DNA from: DAHVFK01 sp963755395
Lineage (GTDB): Bacteria > Pseudomonadota > Gammaproteobacteria > Burkholderiales > SG8-39
Length of the DNA stretch: 64,000 nucleotides
NCBI GenBank assembly: GCA_963755395.1
Contig: CAVWJJ010000001.1
Location: 62,001 to 126,000 of the forward strand
Direction of reading: 5' to 3'
The position numbers and the translations under genes are program-made. Positions 8,652 through 17,221 of the stretch are shown here, piece by piece. Under the pieces are notes generated by a model. The model was not told where the DNA came from and searched no databases. It saw only the letters and a program-made list of their open reading frames with translations. Numbering within the stretch: position 1 is the first letter of the stretch; each line of letters begins with the position of its first letter.

Positions 8652-9668
8652 ATGGGGACGATGCAGCAGGACATTCAATATTGCGCCGCGTCGGACGGCG
8701 TTCGGCTGGCCTATGCCACGCTCGGCAAGGGTTCGCCGATCGTGCGCACCTCGCATTGGCTCACCCACCTCGAGCACGATCTGGACAGTGCGCTGTTTCG
8801 TCACACGCTGCTCGGGCTCGCCAACGATCACCGGCTGCTGCGTTACGACGCGCGCGGCAACGGATTGTCGCAACGCGAAGTCGATGAAATCTCCTTCGAG
8901 CGCTGGGTGTCCGATTTGGAGGCCGTGGTCGACGCCGCCGGGTACGATCGATTTGCGCTCGTGGGCCTTTCTCAGGGCGTGCCGATCTCGATCGCCTATG
9001 CCGCCAGGCATCCGGAGCGGGTGTCCCACCTGGTCCTTTATGGCGGCTATGCGCGCGGGCTGCTGCAGCGCGCCGGCGACTCGGAAAAGCTGAAGCAATC
9101 GCTCGAGCTTGCGTGCGGATTGATTCGCGAAGGCTGGGGCAGCGAGGAGGAGAGCCACCGGCAATTCTTCACCTCGCAGTTCATGCCAGATAGCACCGCC
9201 GAGCAGCAGCATTCGATGAACGCGCTCCAGCGCATTAGCGCTACCGCCGAAGTGGCGGAGCGGATGCTCAGGGTAACTTCCAACATCAATGTCGTGGATC
9301 TGCTACCGAAAGTTGAAGCGCCGACGCTGGTATTGCATGTACGCGGCGACCTGCGTGCGCCGTTCGCGCTCAGCCAGGAAATCGCCGGCGGAATTCCCGG
9401 CGCAAGATTCGTGCCCCTAGAGGGGCGTAATCACATGTTGCTGCCGACCGACCCTGCTTTCCGGCAGTTCTACAACGCGGTCGCGACGTTCCTTGGCGAC
9501 AAGCCGGCGCGTGGCGCCTTGCCCGGCACCGCCACGTTTTGGCAGAGGCTGGATGCGGCGATCGGCAAGCTGGAACACAACTGGTTCATCAAGCTGGTGG
9601 TGATTCTCGCGGCGCTGACCGGCGTCGCGATATTCTTCCAGCAGATGTGGGAGTTGCTCAGGCACTGA
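8652..9668 (+). CDS. Alpha/beta-fold hydrolase with C-terminal membrane anchor
   Basis: A 338-residue serine hydrolase or lactonase-like protein. It has nucleophile elbow VGLSQG (Ser near 114), acidic residue in HVRGD (about 238) and catalytic His in GRNH (about 265), with RYDARGNGLS as the usual loop after strand 4. Unusually for the family it carries an extra tail of about 55 residues ending in one hydrophobic segment (FIKLVVILAALTGVAIFF, about 312-330), so it is probably membrane-tethered. An alternative start is ATG 8661. It follows the alpha-hydroxy-acid oxidase by 4 bp and converges with the GMC oxidoreductase gene, suggesting a shared small catabolic or detoxification role. Substrate unknown. 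Confidence 0.82.
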   Translation: MGTMQQDIQYCAASDGVRLAYATLGKGSPIVRTSHWLTHLEHDLDSALFRHTLLGLANDHRLLRYDARGNGLSQREVDEISFERWVSDLEAVVDAAGYDRFALVGLSQGVPISIAYAARHPERVSHLVLYGGYARGLLQRAGDSEKLKQSLELACGLIREGWGSEEESHRQFFTSQFMPDSTAEQQHSMNALQRISATAEVAERMLRVTSNINVVDLLPKVEAPTLVLHVRGDLRAPFALSQEIAGGIPGARFVPLEGRNHMLLPTDPAFRQFYNAVATFLGDKPARGALPGTATFWQRLDAAIGKLEHNWFIKLVVILAALTGVAIFFQQMWELLRH

Positions 9669-9681
9669 GCTCGCTGCTGCC

Positions 9682-11205
9682 TCAGAAGTCCCAGTCGTTG
9701 ACCCCGGTGAGCTCCACGAATGCCGCAGCCGCGATCAGCAATGCCGGGGCGTAGGTATGTCCCCTGACGGTCTCGGGAATCGAGCTGGTATCGGCGACCA
9801 TGAGGTTCTCGACGCCCAATACGTCGAGGTGCTCGTCGATAACCTTGCCGATCCGGCAGGTGCCCGACCAATGATGGGCGTGAGCGGCGTTGTTCTTGAT
9901 GTACGCGCTCTTGTCGGATAGATCGCTGATGCGCTTGTAGCCTCTGTGATCCGCGGCAAGCTTGTCGGTGACTCTTTCTACGACCTCTAATGCACGCTCC
10001 AGTTTCGCAATGTCTTCGGGCGCGGACAGGTAATCGGTTTCGACCACGACGGGATGCAGCGGGTCGCTGCTGCACAGCGCGATCCGTCCCCTGCTCTCGG
10101 GATTGAGGAAGAAACACACCAGAAAGGCCTCCCCCGGCACGGGCGAGAGGGTGGTCATCTCGAAATCGATATCGGACGGATCCCCGCGCTTCGGGTCGGG
10201 AAATGTGGTGACGCCCGAGAATCCCTTGAAATGCGAAGCTTCCGCAATCTCTTTGTTGTCCTCAGAAGGAACGGTCATTTTCGTCGTGAACGACAGGTGG
10301 TTGGTCAGATTCCGGCCGACCTCGGGGCTGTCGCAGATCACGGGGATTCCCAGCGGATCCAGCTGCCTTGCGTCCCCGATACCCGAATGCATGAGAATGC
10401 ACGGCGACCTCGGCCCTGCGCAGACAATGACTTTCTTGCCGGCGGCCATGGTCTTGGCTTCCCCTCGGTGGAGATAGCGGACTGCGGCCGCCTTCCTTCC
10501 CTCGAAGAGAATCTTCAGGACGGTAGCTTGTGACCTGATGTCGAGCCGGCTTTTTCTCTTTTTCAGCAACGCGACGGACGTGCTGACCCTCGTCTTGTCC
10601 GCAACCTTGACGAACTGCTGGCACCTGACGCTCAAGGCAGGCCCGTTTACGGCGTGCAGGTCGTCGACGACCGGCACTTCGATGCCGTAGTCGCCTTTCA
10701 AGACGGAGTGCAAAGCAGCGACGAATTTCTCGCCGATGGGATATGCGGGACCTTGCGTGACGTCAAAAGGGCCATGAGTTCCCCGTACTTCAGGCTTCTG
10801 ACTGACGCCGTGAAAGGTCTCGAGTTTGCGGAACGTATTCGTGCAGAACGATTCGTCCGCGAACAGGCCGCCCCATCGGTCATAGACGAATTGCGTCCCG
10901 CGCCAGTACCAGGCCTCGTTTATGGATGAGCTTCCGCCCCAGAGCCTTCCTCCCGAATAGTGATTGCCGTCGGAGGCCAGGCGCGGATTGGGCCTGCCGT
11001 TCTCCAGCCAGAAGTACTCGTTCCGGTAGTGCGCCTCCAGGCCATAGAACGATTTGAGGTTCTGAATGTTTGGGTCGTCGTCCTTGTCTTCGCCGGCCTC
11101 CAGGACGACCACGTCCTCGCCGTATTTTTCCAACAGATAGCCCAGGGCAATGCCGGAGGTTCCGGCACCGACGATGACGTAATCGTGTCTCTCTTCGGAA
11201 GCCAA
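9682..11205 (-). CDS. GMC-family FAD oxidoreductase
   Basis: A 507-residue flavoprotein oxidising an alcohol group. The N-terminal dinucleotide-binding fold is DYVIVGAGTSGIALGYLLEKYG with the acidic end VVLEAG. GMC signatures follow: LWGGSSSINEAWYWRG (about 88-105), GPRSPCILMHSGIGD (about 275-290), and a C-terminal active-site block HHWSGTCRIG ... GHTYAPALLIAAAAF. The second catalytic position sits in a GHTYAP context rather than the common NPxxT, an atypical feature. The start is TTG 11205 with a strong AAAGGAGAGG RBS. It lies 34 bp downstream of dinB in the accessory block and converges on the hydrolase gene. Confidence 0.88.
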   Translation of the reverse strand: MASEERHDYVIVGAGTSGIALGYLLEKYGEDVVVLEAGEDKDDDPNIQNLKSFYGLEAHYRNEYFWLENGRPNPRLASDGNHYSGGRLWGGSSSINEAWYWRGTQFVYDRWGGLFADESFCTNTFRKLETFHGVSQKPEVRGTHGPFDVTQGPAYPIGEKFVAALHSVLKGDYGIEVPVVDDLHAVNGPALSVRCQQFVKVADKTRVSTSVALLKKRKSRLDIRSQATVLKILFEGRKAAAVRYLHRGEAKTMAAGKKVIVCAGPRSPCILMHSGIGDARQLDPLGIPVICDSPEVGRNLTNHLSFTTKMTVPSEDNKEIAEASHFKGFSGVTTFPDPKRGDPSDIDFEMTTLSPVPGEAFLVCFFLNPESRGRIALCSSDPLHPVVVETDYLSAPEDIAKLERALEVVERVTDKLAADHRGYKRISDLSDKSAYIKNNAAHAHHWSGTCRIGKVIDEHLDVLGVENLMVADTSSIPETVRGHTYAPALLIAAAAFVELTGVNDWDF

Positions 11206-11239
11206 TGGTCCTCTCCTTTGATGAATTATGGTTCAAAGA

Positions 11240-11261
11240 TCAGCCGAACAGGTCGGCCGCC
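11240..11261. repeat. 22-bp dinB 3' end (right, in-gene copy)
   Basis: Exact match to 7035-7056. This copy is the functional 3' end of dinB. The two copies are in direct orientation and enclose 4.2 kb of accessory genes. Confidence 0.7.
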
Positions 11262-12340
11262 TCGCCTGCCGCCACCAGCGAGCCGACGCGCACTCCGAGC
11301 AGGCGCAGCCGGCGCTCCAGCGGCGCGCGCTTGAGGCATTCGCCAGCGGCGCGGCGGATGGCGCGCGCGTCGTCGGTGTGCGACTCGAGCGTGCGGTCGC
11401 GGGTCAGGGTGTGGAAGTTGTCGTAGCGCAGCTTGATCCCGACGCTGCGGCCGCGGTAGCCCTTGCGCCGCAGGTCCTCGGCCAGCTTCTCGCACAGGCG
11501 GGTGAAGATGGCCGACAGGGCTTCGCGGTCGCGCACGGCGTGCAGGTCGCGCTCGAAAGTGGTCTCGCGGCTGATGGACTTGGGCTCGCGCTCGGTGACC
11601 AGCGGGCGCTCGTCGCGTCCGTGCGCGGCGTCGTGCAGCCAGGCCCCGGTGGCGGGGCCGAAGCGCCGCACGAGCAGCGCGGGATCGGCCGCGGCGAGCT
11701 CGCCCACGGTGCGGATGCCGAGCGCGGCGAGCTTCTCGCCCGCCTTCGGCCCGATGCCGTTGATCCGGGTCGCCGGCAGCGGCCAGATGCGCGCCGCGAG
11801 GTCGCCCGGCTCGAGCACGGTCAGGCCGTCGGGCTTGTCGAGCTCGGAGGCGATCTTGGCCAGCAGCTTGTTGGGCGCCACGCCGATCGAGCACGAAAGG
11901 CCGGTCGACTCGCGCACCGCGGCCTTGATCGCGCGCGCGGCCTCGCGCAGCTCGTTGCCGAGTTCGCCCATATCGATGAATATCTCGTCGATGCCGCGGT
12001 CCTCGATTCTCGGCGCGACGCGCGCCACTGCCGCCTTGAACAGGCGCGAGACCCTGCGGTACTCGTCGAAGTCCGCCGGCAGCAGCACTGCCTGCGGGCA
12101 CAGCGCGGCGGCGCGCGCGAGGCTCATGCCCGAGCGCAGGCCGAAGGCGCGCGCCTCGTAGGTGGCGGTGGTGATCACGCCGCGGCCGGAATAGTCGGCC
12201 AGGCGCGGCAGGCCCCGACCGCCGCCGATCACCAGCGGCAGGCCGCGCAGCTCGGGCCGGCGCAGCAGCTCGACCGACGCGTAGTACGCGTCCATGTCGA
12301 GATGCGCGATGCGGCGCGGGGTGCGCATGCCGCCGTTCAC
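11240..12340 (-). CDS. dinB: DNA polymerase IV (Y-family translesion polymerase)
   Basis: Error-prone lesion-bypass polymerase of 366 residues, slightly longer than typical. Catalytic palm motifs are HLDMDAYYASVE (metal ligand D15) and GIDEIFID (the usual form is SIDEAYLD, so a mild variant). Fingers: TATYEARAFGLRSGMS. The helix-hairpin-helix thumb includes RINGIGPKAGEKLAALGI, and the little finger covers about 240-345. The C-terminus AADLFG resembles the beta-clamp-binding peptides of such polymerases. The ATG at 12340 overlaps the stop of the upstream VWA gene (ATGA). No LexA box was seen, and the gene may be expressed from the upstream operon. Its last 22 bp are duplicated at 7035. Confidence 0.93.
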   Translation of the reverse strand: MNGGMRTPRRIAHLDMDAYYASVELLRRPELRGLPLVIGGGRGLPRLADYSGRGVITTATYEARAFGLRSGMSLARAAALCPQAVLLPADFDEYRRVSRLFKAAVARVAPRIEDRGIDEIFIDMGELGNELREAARAIKAAVRESTGLSCSIGVAPNKLLAKIASELDKPDGLTVLEPGDLAARIWPLPATRINGIGPKAGEKLAALGIRTVGELAAADPALLVRRFGPATGAWLHDAAHGRDERPLVTEREPKSISRETTFERDLHAVRDREALSAIFTRLCEKLAEDLRRKGYRGRSVGIKLRYDNFHTLTRDRTLESHTDDARAIRRAAGECLKRAPLERRLRLLGVRVGSLVAAGEAADLFG

Positions 12341-14382
12341 CGCGTCAGGCGCCGGTACAGCTCGGCCAGCTTGGTCGGCAGACGGGCCACGTCGGCCACC
12401 ACGGTGTAGTTCGTCGCGCCGTACATGTGCGGCAGGTAGTCGCTTGCCTCGCGGTCGATGGTGATGCAGAACGGGTGAATGCCGGCGCGCCTGGCCTCGA
12501 GCAGCGCCTGGCGCGTGTCCTCGATGCCGTACTCGCCGCGGTAGCCGTCGGAAAAGTCGTCCGGCTTGCCGTCCGACAACGTGAGCAGCAGGCGCGTGCG
12601 CGCCGGCTGCCGGGCGAGGATGCCGGTCAGATGTCGGATCGCGGCCCCCATGCGCGTGTAATCGAGCGGCTGGATGCCGGCGATCCTTTCGCGCACCGCG
12701 AGGTCGTAGGGTTCGTCGAAGCGCTTGACGCGGTAGACCTCGCAGCGCTTGCGCGTGAGGCCCGAGAAGCCGTAGATCGCGTAGCGGTCACCGAGCACTT
12801 CGAGCGCCTCGCACAGCAGCACCAGCGCCTGGCGCTCGCAGTCGTTGATCCAGCCCTTGGTCGAGCCGGACATGTCGACCATGAACAGCGCCACCATGTC
12901 GCGCTCGTGCCGCGCTCGGCGCACGAACAGGCGCTCGCCGAGCTCGCCGCCGGCGGCGAGCTCGGCGTGGCCGCGAACCAGCGCGTCCAGGTCCACGTCC
13001 TCGCCGTAGGGCTCGCCGCGCAGCCGCCTGTCCTCGCCGCGCAGAGCCTCGAACGAGCGCCTGAGCTGTCGGATCTGCGGCCGGAAGCGCTCGAGCGCGG
13101 ACTCGACGAACGCCGGGTCGCCCGCATCCACGTCGCGCTCGCGCAGCAGGCACCAGTCCTTGCGGTAGTGTCCACGGCGGTGGTCCCACTCGTCATAGCG
13201 CAGCGCAGCGCGCTCTTCGCGGTCGTCGGCGCCGTCGGCCGCCGACCCCGCGTCCTGCGCCCGTGCCGGATAAGCGCCCTCCCCGGCCGGCACCAGGCAG
13301 TCCTCGGGCAAGTCGCCCAGATCCTGCAGCAGCGATTCGACCAGGCGCTTTACGTCCTCGGGGGGCGCCGCGGCCCCGCCGGCGAGACTTTCGCCGTCCA
13401 GCGGCGGCAGCCCCTCCTCGCCACGCTCGTCGCTCCAGCGCTGCAGCGCCGCACGCAGCGCCTGCTTGTCGCGTGCGACCCGCTCATCGCGCAGCGCGAG
13501 CGCGCGCGCCGGGTCGAGGGTGCCGAGGAACGGCCAGTCCGGCGCCCGGGCCGAGGCCGGCAGCTGGCGCAGCGCGGCCAGGCTGTCGCCCACGCTCGCG
13601 CCCGGCGCGCGCAGTCGCTCGCACGCCGGGCCGAACTCGGCCCCGAGCGCCGGCTGCGACAGCGCCTCGAGGTCGCGATAAAGGCCCGGCAGCGTGCGCT
13701 CCAGGCGCGCCGCGAGGCGCAGCGCCTCGAGCAGGTTGAGCAGCTCAAGCTCATGCGGCGCCTGCGGGTAGTGCGCGGGCGCGAGGGCGAACGTGCCGAA
13801 GCGCGTCTGCGCCCACAGCAGCGCGGCGCCCACCTTGTAGACGCGGAAATTCTCCTCGCGCGAGGCGAACAGCGTGATCCGCTGCGGCAGGAAGAGCGTG
13901 GCGCCGTCGGTCCAGGCGCAATCGGCCGGTGCGAGCTTGAGGCGCCGCCCGGCCAGGCCGGCGACGAAGGTCTCGAGCACCGCGGCGACTTCGCCGAAGC
14001 TCGCTCCCCAGGCCCGCTCGCGCGCGCGGCCGACGAAGGCAGCGAGGTCCTTCAGCTCGGCGCTCGCGCGGTACAGTCCCTCGCGGTCGTAGGCGTCGAT
14101 CGCCGCCAGCAGCCAGCGCTCGGCGCCCGCGTGGCCCAGCTCGCCGACCGCGCGCGCGGCGAGCCCGGCGAACTGGTAGGCGAGCTCGGGACTCGACTTG
14201 GCGGTCACCCCGGTCCAGCGCAGGACGAAGTCCTGCAGCGGCCGCGCCTGTTCGGCGAGACCTCGCGCGAGGCCCGCCGCGCTGCGGCGCGACGACAGTA
14301 CCGCGCCGACCAGCTCGTCGAGACGCGCCTCGAGCTCGGCCGCGCCGAGCGGCGGCTCAAAAGACCGAGCTGACGAGCTCAT
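12337..14382 (-). CDS. VWA-domain activation protein of the NorD/CbbO family
   Basis: A 681-residue partner of the adjacent MoxR-type ATPase. The C-terminal von Willebrand A domain (about 495-680) has an intact MIDAS beginning at D503 (DMSGS), plus TRMG and LSDGKPDDF that complete the metal site. The N-terminal 450 residues are helical with an acidic linker (about 365-395). NorQ-NorD pairs activate nitric oxide reductase, and CbbQ-CbbO pairs activate RuBisCO by ATP-driven remodelling. Neither target is in this window, so the choice cannot be made from context. The gene overlaps the ATPase gene by 26 bp and dinB by 4 bp, giving a tightly coupled order. Confidence 0.88.
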   Translation of the reverse strand: MSSSARSFEPPLGAAELEARLDELVGAVLSSRRSAAGLARGLAEQARPLQDFVLRWTGVTAKSSPELAYQFAGLAARAVGELGHAGAERWLLAAIDAYDREGLYRASAELKDLAAFVGRARERAWGASFGEVAAVLETFVAGLAGRRLKLAPADCAWTDGATLFLPQRITLFASREENFRVYKVGAALLWAQTRFGTFALAPAHYPQAPHELELLNLLEALRLAARLERTLPGLYRDLEALSQPALGAEFGPACERLRAPGASVGDSLAALRQLPASARAPDWPFLGTLDPARALALRDERVARDKQALRAALQRWSDERGEEGLPPLDGESLAGGAAAPPEDVKRLVESLLQDLGDLPEDCLVPAGEGAYPARAQDAGSAADGADDREERAALRYDEWDHRRGHYRKDWCLLRERDVDAGDPAFVESALERFRPQIRQLRRSFEALRGEDRRLRGEPYGEDVDLDALVRGHAELAAGGELGERLFVRRARHERDMVALFMVDMSGSTKGWINDCERQALVLLCEALEVLGDRYAIYGFSGLTRKRCEVYRVKRFDEPYDLAVRERIAGIQPLDYTRMGAAIRHLTGILARQPARTRLLLTLSDGKPDDFSDGYRGEYGIEDTRQALLEARRAGIHPFCITIDREASDYLPHMYGATNYTVVADVARLPTKLAELYRRLTR

Positions 14383-15175
14383 TGAGCGCAGCGAGCGTCT
14401 CGCGCTCGTCGCTCAGCGCGAGCGCGACCGCCCCCTCGCATGCCGTGCGCGGCGCCACGCCCTGCGCGATCAGCTTGCCGGCGTGCACCAGCAGGCGGGT
14501 CGAGGCGCCTTCGTCGAGCCCGTCGCCCTTGAGGTTGCGCGTCATGTGCGCCAGGCGCACCAGCGCCTGCGCCGTGGCGGCGTCGACCCCGCTCTCGCGC
14601 GCGACGATCAGCGCCTCGACCTCGGGCGCGGGGTAGTCGAAGTCGATCGCCACGAAGCGCTGGCGGGTCGACTGCTTGAGCTCCTTCAGCACGCTCTGGT
14701 AGCCCGGGTTGTAGGAGATCACGAGCATGAACTCGGGCGGCGCGTGCAGCACCTCGCCGCGCTTTTCGAGGAACAGCGCGCGCCGGTCGTCGGCCAGCGG
14801 ATGGATCACCACCGTGGTGTCCTTGCGCGCTTCCACGATCTCGTCCAGGTACAGGATCGCCCCGAGGCGCACCGCGCGCGTCATCGGACCGTCGACCCAC
14901 ACCGTTTCGCCCGCGGTCACCAGGTAGCGGCCCGCGAGGTCGGAGGCGGTCAGGTCGTCGTGGCAGGAGACGGTCACCAGCGGGCGCCCGAGGCGCCACG
15001 CCATGTGCTCGACGAAGCGCGTCTTGCCGCAGCCGGTCGGGCCCTTCAGCAGCACCGGCACGCGGTTGCGCCAGGCCGCCTCGAACAGCTCGACTTCGCC
15101 GTGCAGCGGGCAGTAGTACGGCTCGCGCTCGAGCCGCAGCGCGGCCGCGTCCGCCGCCAGCTTGATTCCCGCCAT
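14357..15175 (-). CDS. MoxR-family AAA+ ATPase, CbbQ/NirQ/NorQ type
   Basis: A 272-residue AAA+ ATPase, the usual length for CbbQ/NorQ. Walker A GPTGCGKT lies at about 45-52, Walker B in AILYLDEIVEA, and sensor 1 in MLVISYNPGYQ. The family-specific CHDDLTASDLAGRYL segment follows the Walker A strand. The C-terminal VWA-binding part ends with CEGAVALALSDE. I chose ATG 15175 because residues before it match no family member. It forms a chaperone complex with the VWA protein encoded by the overlapping downstream gene. It diverges from the small coiled-coil gene at 15266. RuBisCO activation would suit a chemolithoautotroph and NO reductase a denitrifier. Confidence 0.9.
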   Translation of the reverse strand: MAGIKLAADAAALRLEREPYYCPLHGEVELFEAAWRNRVPVLLKGPTGCGKTRFVEHMAWRLGRPLVTVSCHDDLTASDLAGRYLVTAGETVWVDGPMTRAVRLGAILYLDEIVEARKDTTVVIHPLADDRRALFLEKRGEVLHAPPEFMLVISYNPGYQSVLKELKQSTRQRFVAIDFDYPAPEVEALIVARESGVDAATAQALVRLAHMTRNLKGDGLDEGASTRLLVHAGKLIAQGVAPRTACEGAVALALSDERETLAALNELVSSVF

Positions 15176-15265
15176 GGTCCGTCCGGCGCCCAAGAAAGAG
15201 CTTGATTCTAGCCCCCGCGCCTCGGCTAGACTATGCGTACGACCTTCTCCAAGGAGGATCGGATC

Positions 15266-15529
15266 ATGGCCGATGAGCAGTCGGAAAAGACGCCGCTCGA
15301 GAAGCTCAAGACCGTCGTCTCGCAACTGAAGGACATCGAGCACCACGCACGCAGCAACATGGAGCGGCTGTCCGAGATCTGGCTCCTGTTGGAGGAGGAT
15401 TTCAGGAAGAACAAGAAGCTCGCCGAGCGCGTCAACGACCTGCTCAAGGCCGAGGGCGCGATGGAGGATCTGCTCAAGGCCGTGATTCAGGAATTCGACA
15501 AAGAATGCGGCGAGATGCAGAAGGGCTGA
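15266..15529 (+). CDS. Small helical hypothetical protein
   Basis: An 87-residue acidic protein with heptad-like leucines throughout (LEKLKTVVSQLKDIEHH, LSEIWLLLEEDF, VNDLLKAEGAMEDLLK), predicted to be coiled coil or a helical bundle. The ATG at 15266 has an excellent RBS (AAGGAGG, about 15250-15256), which decides the start over an in-frame ATG at 15233. It diverges from the MoxR-type ATPase gene and precedes the TRAP operon by 118 bp. No domain recognised; cytoplasmic. Confidence 0.65.
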   Translation: MADEQSEKTPLEKLKTVVSQLKDIEHHARSNMERLSEIWLLLEEDFRKNKKLAERVNDLLKAEGAMEDLLKAVIQEFDKECGEMQKG

Positions 15530-15647
15530 GCCGCGCGGCGATGCACGATACTGCATGCCCCTTTGCGCGAATGGGCTGGGATACAATTCCGCGTAGCCAA
15601 TAATAATCAGACATCCACAACAGAATCATCCTGAGGAGGGAATCATC

Positions 15648-16688
15648 ATGCACAAGCACCATCGCGTCCTGTTGGGCGTCGCAGCAGGGGCCATCATGGC
15701 GGCGCTGTCGTCCGGCGCAGCGGCGCAGCAGATCACGCTCAAGCTGCACCATTTCCTGGGCCCGAAGTCGCCGGCGCAGGTCAAGATGCTCGCGCCGTGG
15801 GCGGAGCGGGTGGAGAAGTCATCCGGCGGCAAGGTCAAGATCGAGATCTATCCCTCGATGTCGCTCGGCGGCAAGCCGCCGCAGCTCATCAACCAGGTCC
15901 GCGACGGCGTGGTCGATATCGTCTGGACCGTGAACGGCTATACCGCCGGGTTGTTCCCGCGCACCGAAGTGTTCGAGCTGCCGTTCGTGCACACCAACAA
16001 CCCGGCCGCGACCAACCTCGCGATGCACGCGATGTTCAACAAGTACCTGAAGCCGGAATACAAGGGCGTGCACGTCCTGTTCCTGCACGTGCACCAGGGC
16101 CAGGGCATCCAGATGGTGGACAAGCCGGTGCACTCGCCCGACGACCTGAAGGGCCTCAAGATGCGCATTCCGACCCGCACCGGGGCCTGGGTGATCGAGG
16201 CGCTCGGCGCCTCCCCGGTCGGCATGCCGGTGCCGGACCTGCCGCAGGCGCTGTCCAAGAAAGTGGTCGACGGTGCGTTCATTCCCTGGGAGATCATTCC
16301 GGCGCTCAAGCTGCAGGAACTGATCAAGTACTACGTCGAGGGTCCCGACATGACCCGCTTCGGCAACACCACCTTCCAGGTGTCGATGAACGAGGCGCGC
16401 TGGAACTCGCTGCCGGCGGACGTGAAGAAGGCGTTCGACGTGAATTCGGGCGCAGCCTGGGTGCGCGAGGTCGGCCACATCTGGCAGGAGGACGACAAGG
16501 AGGGCATCGCGGTGGCCGAAAAGGCGGGCGATACCCACATCGTCCTGACCCCTGCCGAGCTCGAGGCGTTCAAGACCAGTCTCGAGCCGGTGGTCCAGCG
16601 CTGGGAAAAGGAAGTGAAGTCCAAAGGCATCGACGGCGTGACGCTGGTCAAGGTCGCGCGTAAAGAGATCGCCAAGTACTCGAAGTAA
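15648..16688 (+). CDS. dctP: TRAP transporter solute-binding protein (DctP family)
   Basis: Periplasmic substrate-capture subunit, 346 residues, with a Sec signal peptide (cleavage after SSGAAA, about 27). DctP features are the GGKPPQLINQVRDGVVDIVWTV region, LKGLKMRIP with the conserved carboxylate-binding Arg (near 175), and ASPVGMPVPDLPQALSKKVVDG. A GAGGAGGGA RBS precedes ATG 15648. The two membrane subunits follow directly, so this is a complete three-gene TRAP operon. The substrate is probably an organic acid with a carboxylate; the sequence does not say which. Confidence 0.93.
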   Translation: MHKHHRVLLGVAAGAIMAALSSGAAAQQITLKLHHFLGPKSPAQVKMLAPWAERVEKSSGGKVKIEIYPSMSLGGKPPQLINQVRDGVVDIVWTVNGYTAGLFPRTEVFELPFVHTNNPAATNLAMHAMFNKYLKPEYKGVHVLFLHVHQGQGIQMVDKPVHSPDDLKGLKMRIPTRTGAWVIEALGASPVGMPVPDLPQALSKKVVDGAFIPWEIIPALKLQELIKYYVEGPDMTRFGNTTFQVSMNEARWNSLPADVKKAFDVNSGAAWVREVGHIWQEDDKEGIAVAEKAGDTHIVLTPAELEAFKTSLEPVVQRWEKEVKSKGIDGVTLVKVARKEIAKYSK

Positions 16689-16692
16689 TCCT

Positions 16693-17208
16693 GTGGACGG
16701 CAACGCGGCGCGGGCGGCGACGGGGCCTTCGGGCTTCGCCGCCCGCGTGATCGAGACCTGGGCGCTGCTGGGCGGCGTCGTCCTGCTCGTGATCGTCCTG
16801 ATGGTGGCCTGGAGCTCGGTCCGCGGCTGGCTGTTCGACCGCCCGCTGCAGGGCGACGTCGAGATGACCGAGATGTGGGTCGCCGTGGCGGTGTTCATGT
16901 TCCTGCCCTACTGCCAGCTCACCGGCGCCAACGTCACGGCCGACATCTTCACCGCGCGCGCCAGCCCGCGCACCGTCGCGCTGCTGGAGCTGGTCTCGGC
17001 GCTGGTCGCGCTCTGTTTCAGCGGGCTGCTGCTGTGGCGCATGTACTACGGCCTGCTCGACTACCGCGAGTACGTCGAGACCACCACCATCCTGCACGTA
17101 CCGATCTGGTACGCCTACGTCCCGGCGCTGATCTCGCTCGCGCTGCTTTCGCTCGCGTCGCTCATCTCGGTCAGGCACACGCTGCGCGCGTGGAAGCTCG
17201 CGCGCTAG
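16693..17208 (+). CDS. dctQ: TRAP transporter small membrane subunit (DctQ family)
   Basis: A 171-residue inner-membrane protein with four predicted transmembrane helices (about 20-45, 60-80, 95-120 and 140-160). The start is GTG 16693, 4 bp after the dctP stop. Typical DctQ content is GDVEMTEMWVAVAVFMFLPY in helix 2 and TTTILHVPIWYAYVPA before helix 4. It couples the binding protein to the large permease encoded next. Confidence 0.9.
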   Translation: MDGNAARAATGPSGFAARVIETWALLGGVVLLVIVLMVAWSSVRGWLFDRPLQGDVEMTEMWVAVAVFMFLPYCQLTGANVTADIFTARASPRTVALLELVSALVALCFSGLLLWRMYYGLLDYREYVETTTILHVPIWYAYVPALISLALLSLASLISVRHTLRAWKLAR

Positions 17209-17221
17209 AGGGAGAAATCGA

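Noticed and set aside
12427..14373. Long plus-strand open frame (about 648 codons) opposite the VWA gene
   Set aside because: Shadow of the minus-strand NorD/CbbO-type gene; composition is Arg/Ala-rich without motifs or RBS.
15560..15600. Possible sigma-70 promoter for the TRAP operon (TACAAT near 15578)
   Set aside because: No acceptable -35 hexamer at 16-18 bp, so it is not listed as a feature.
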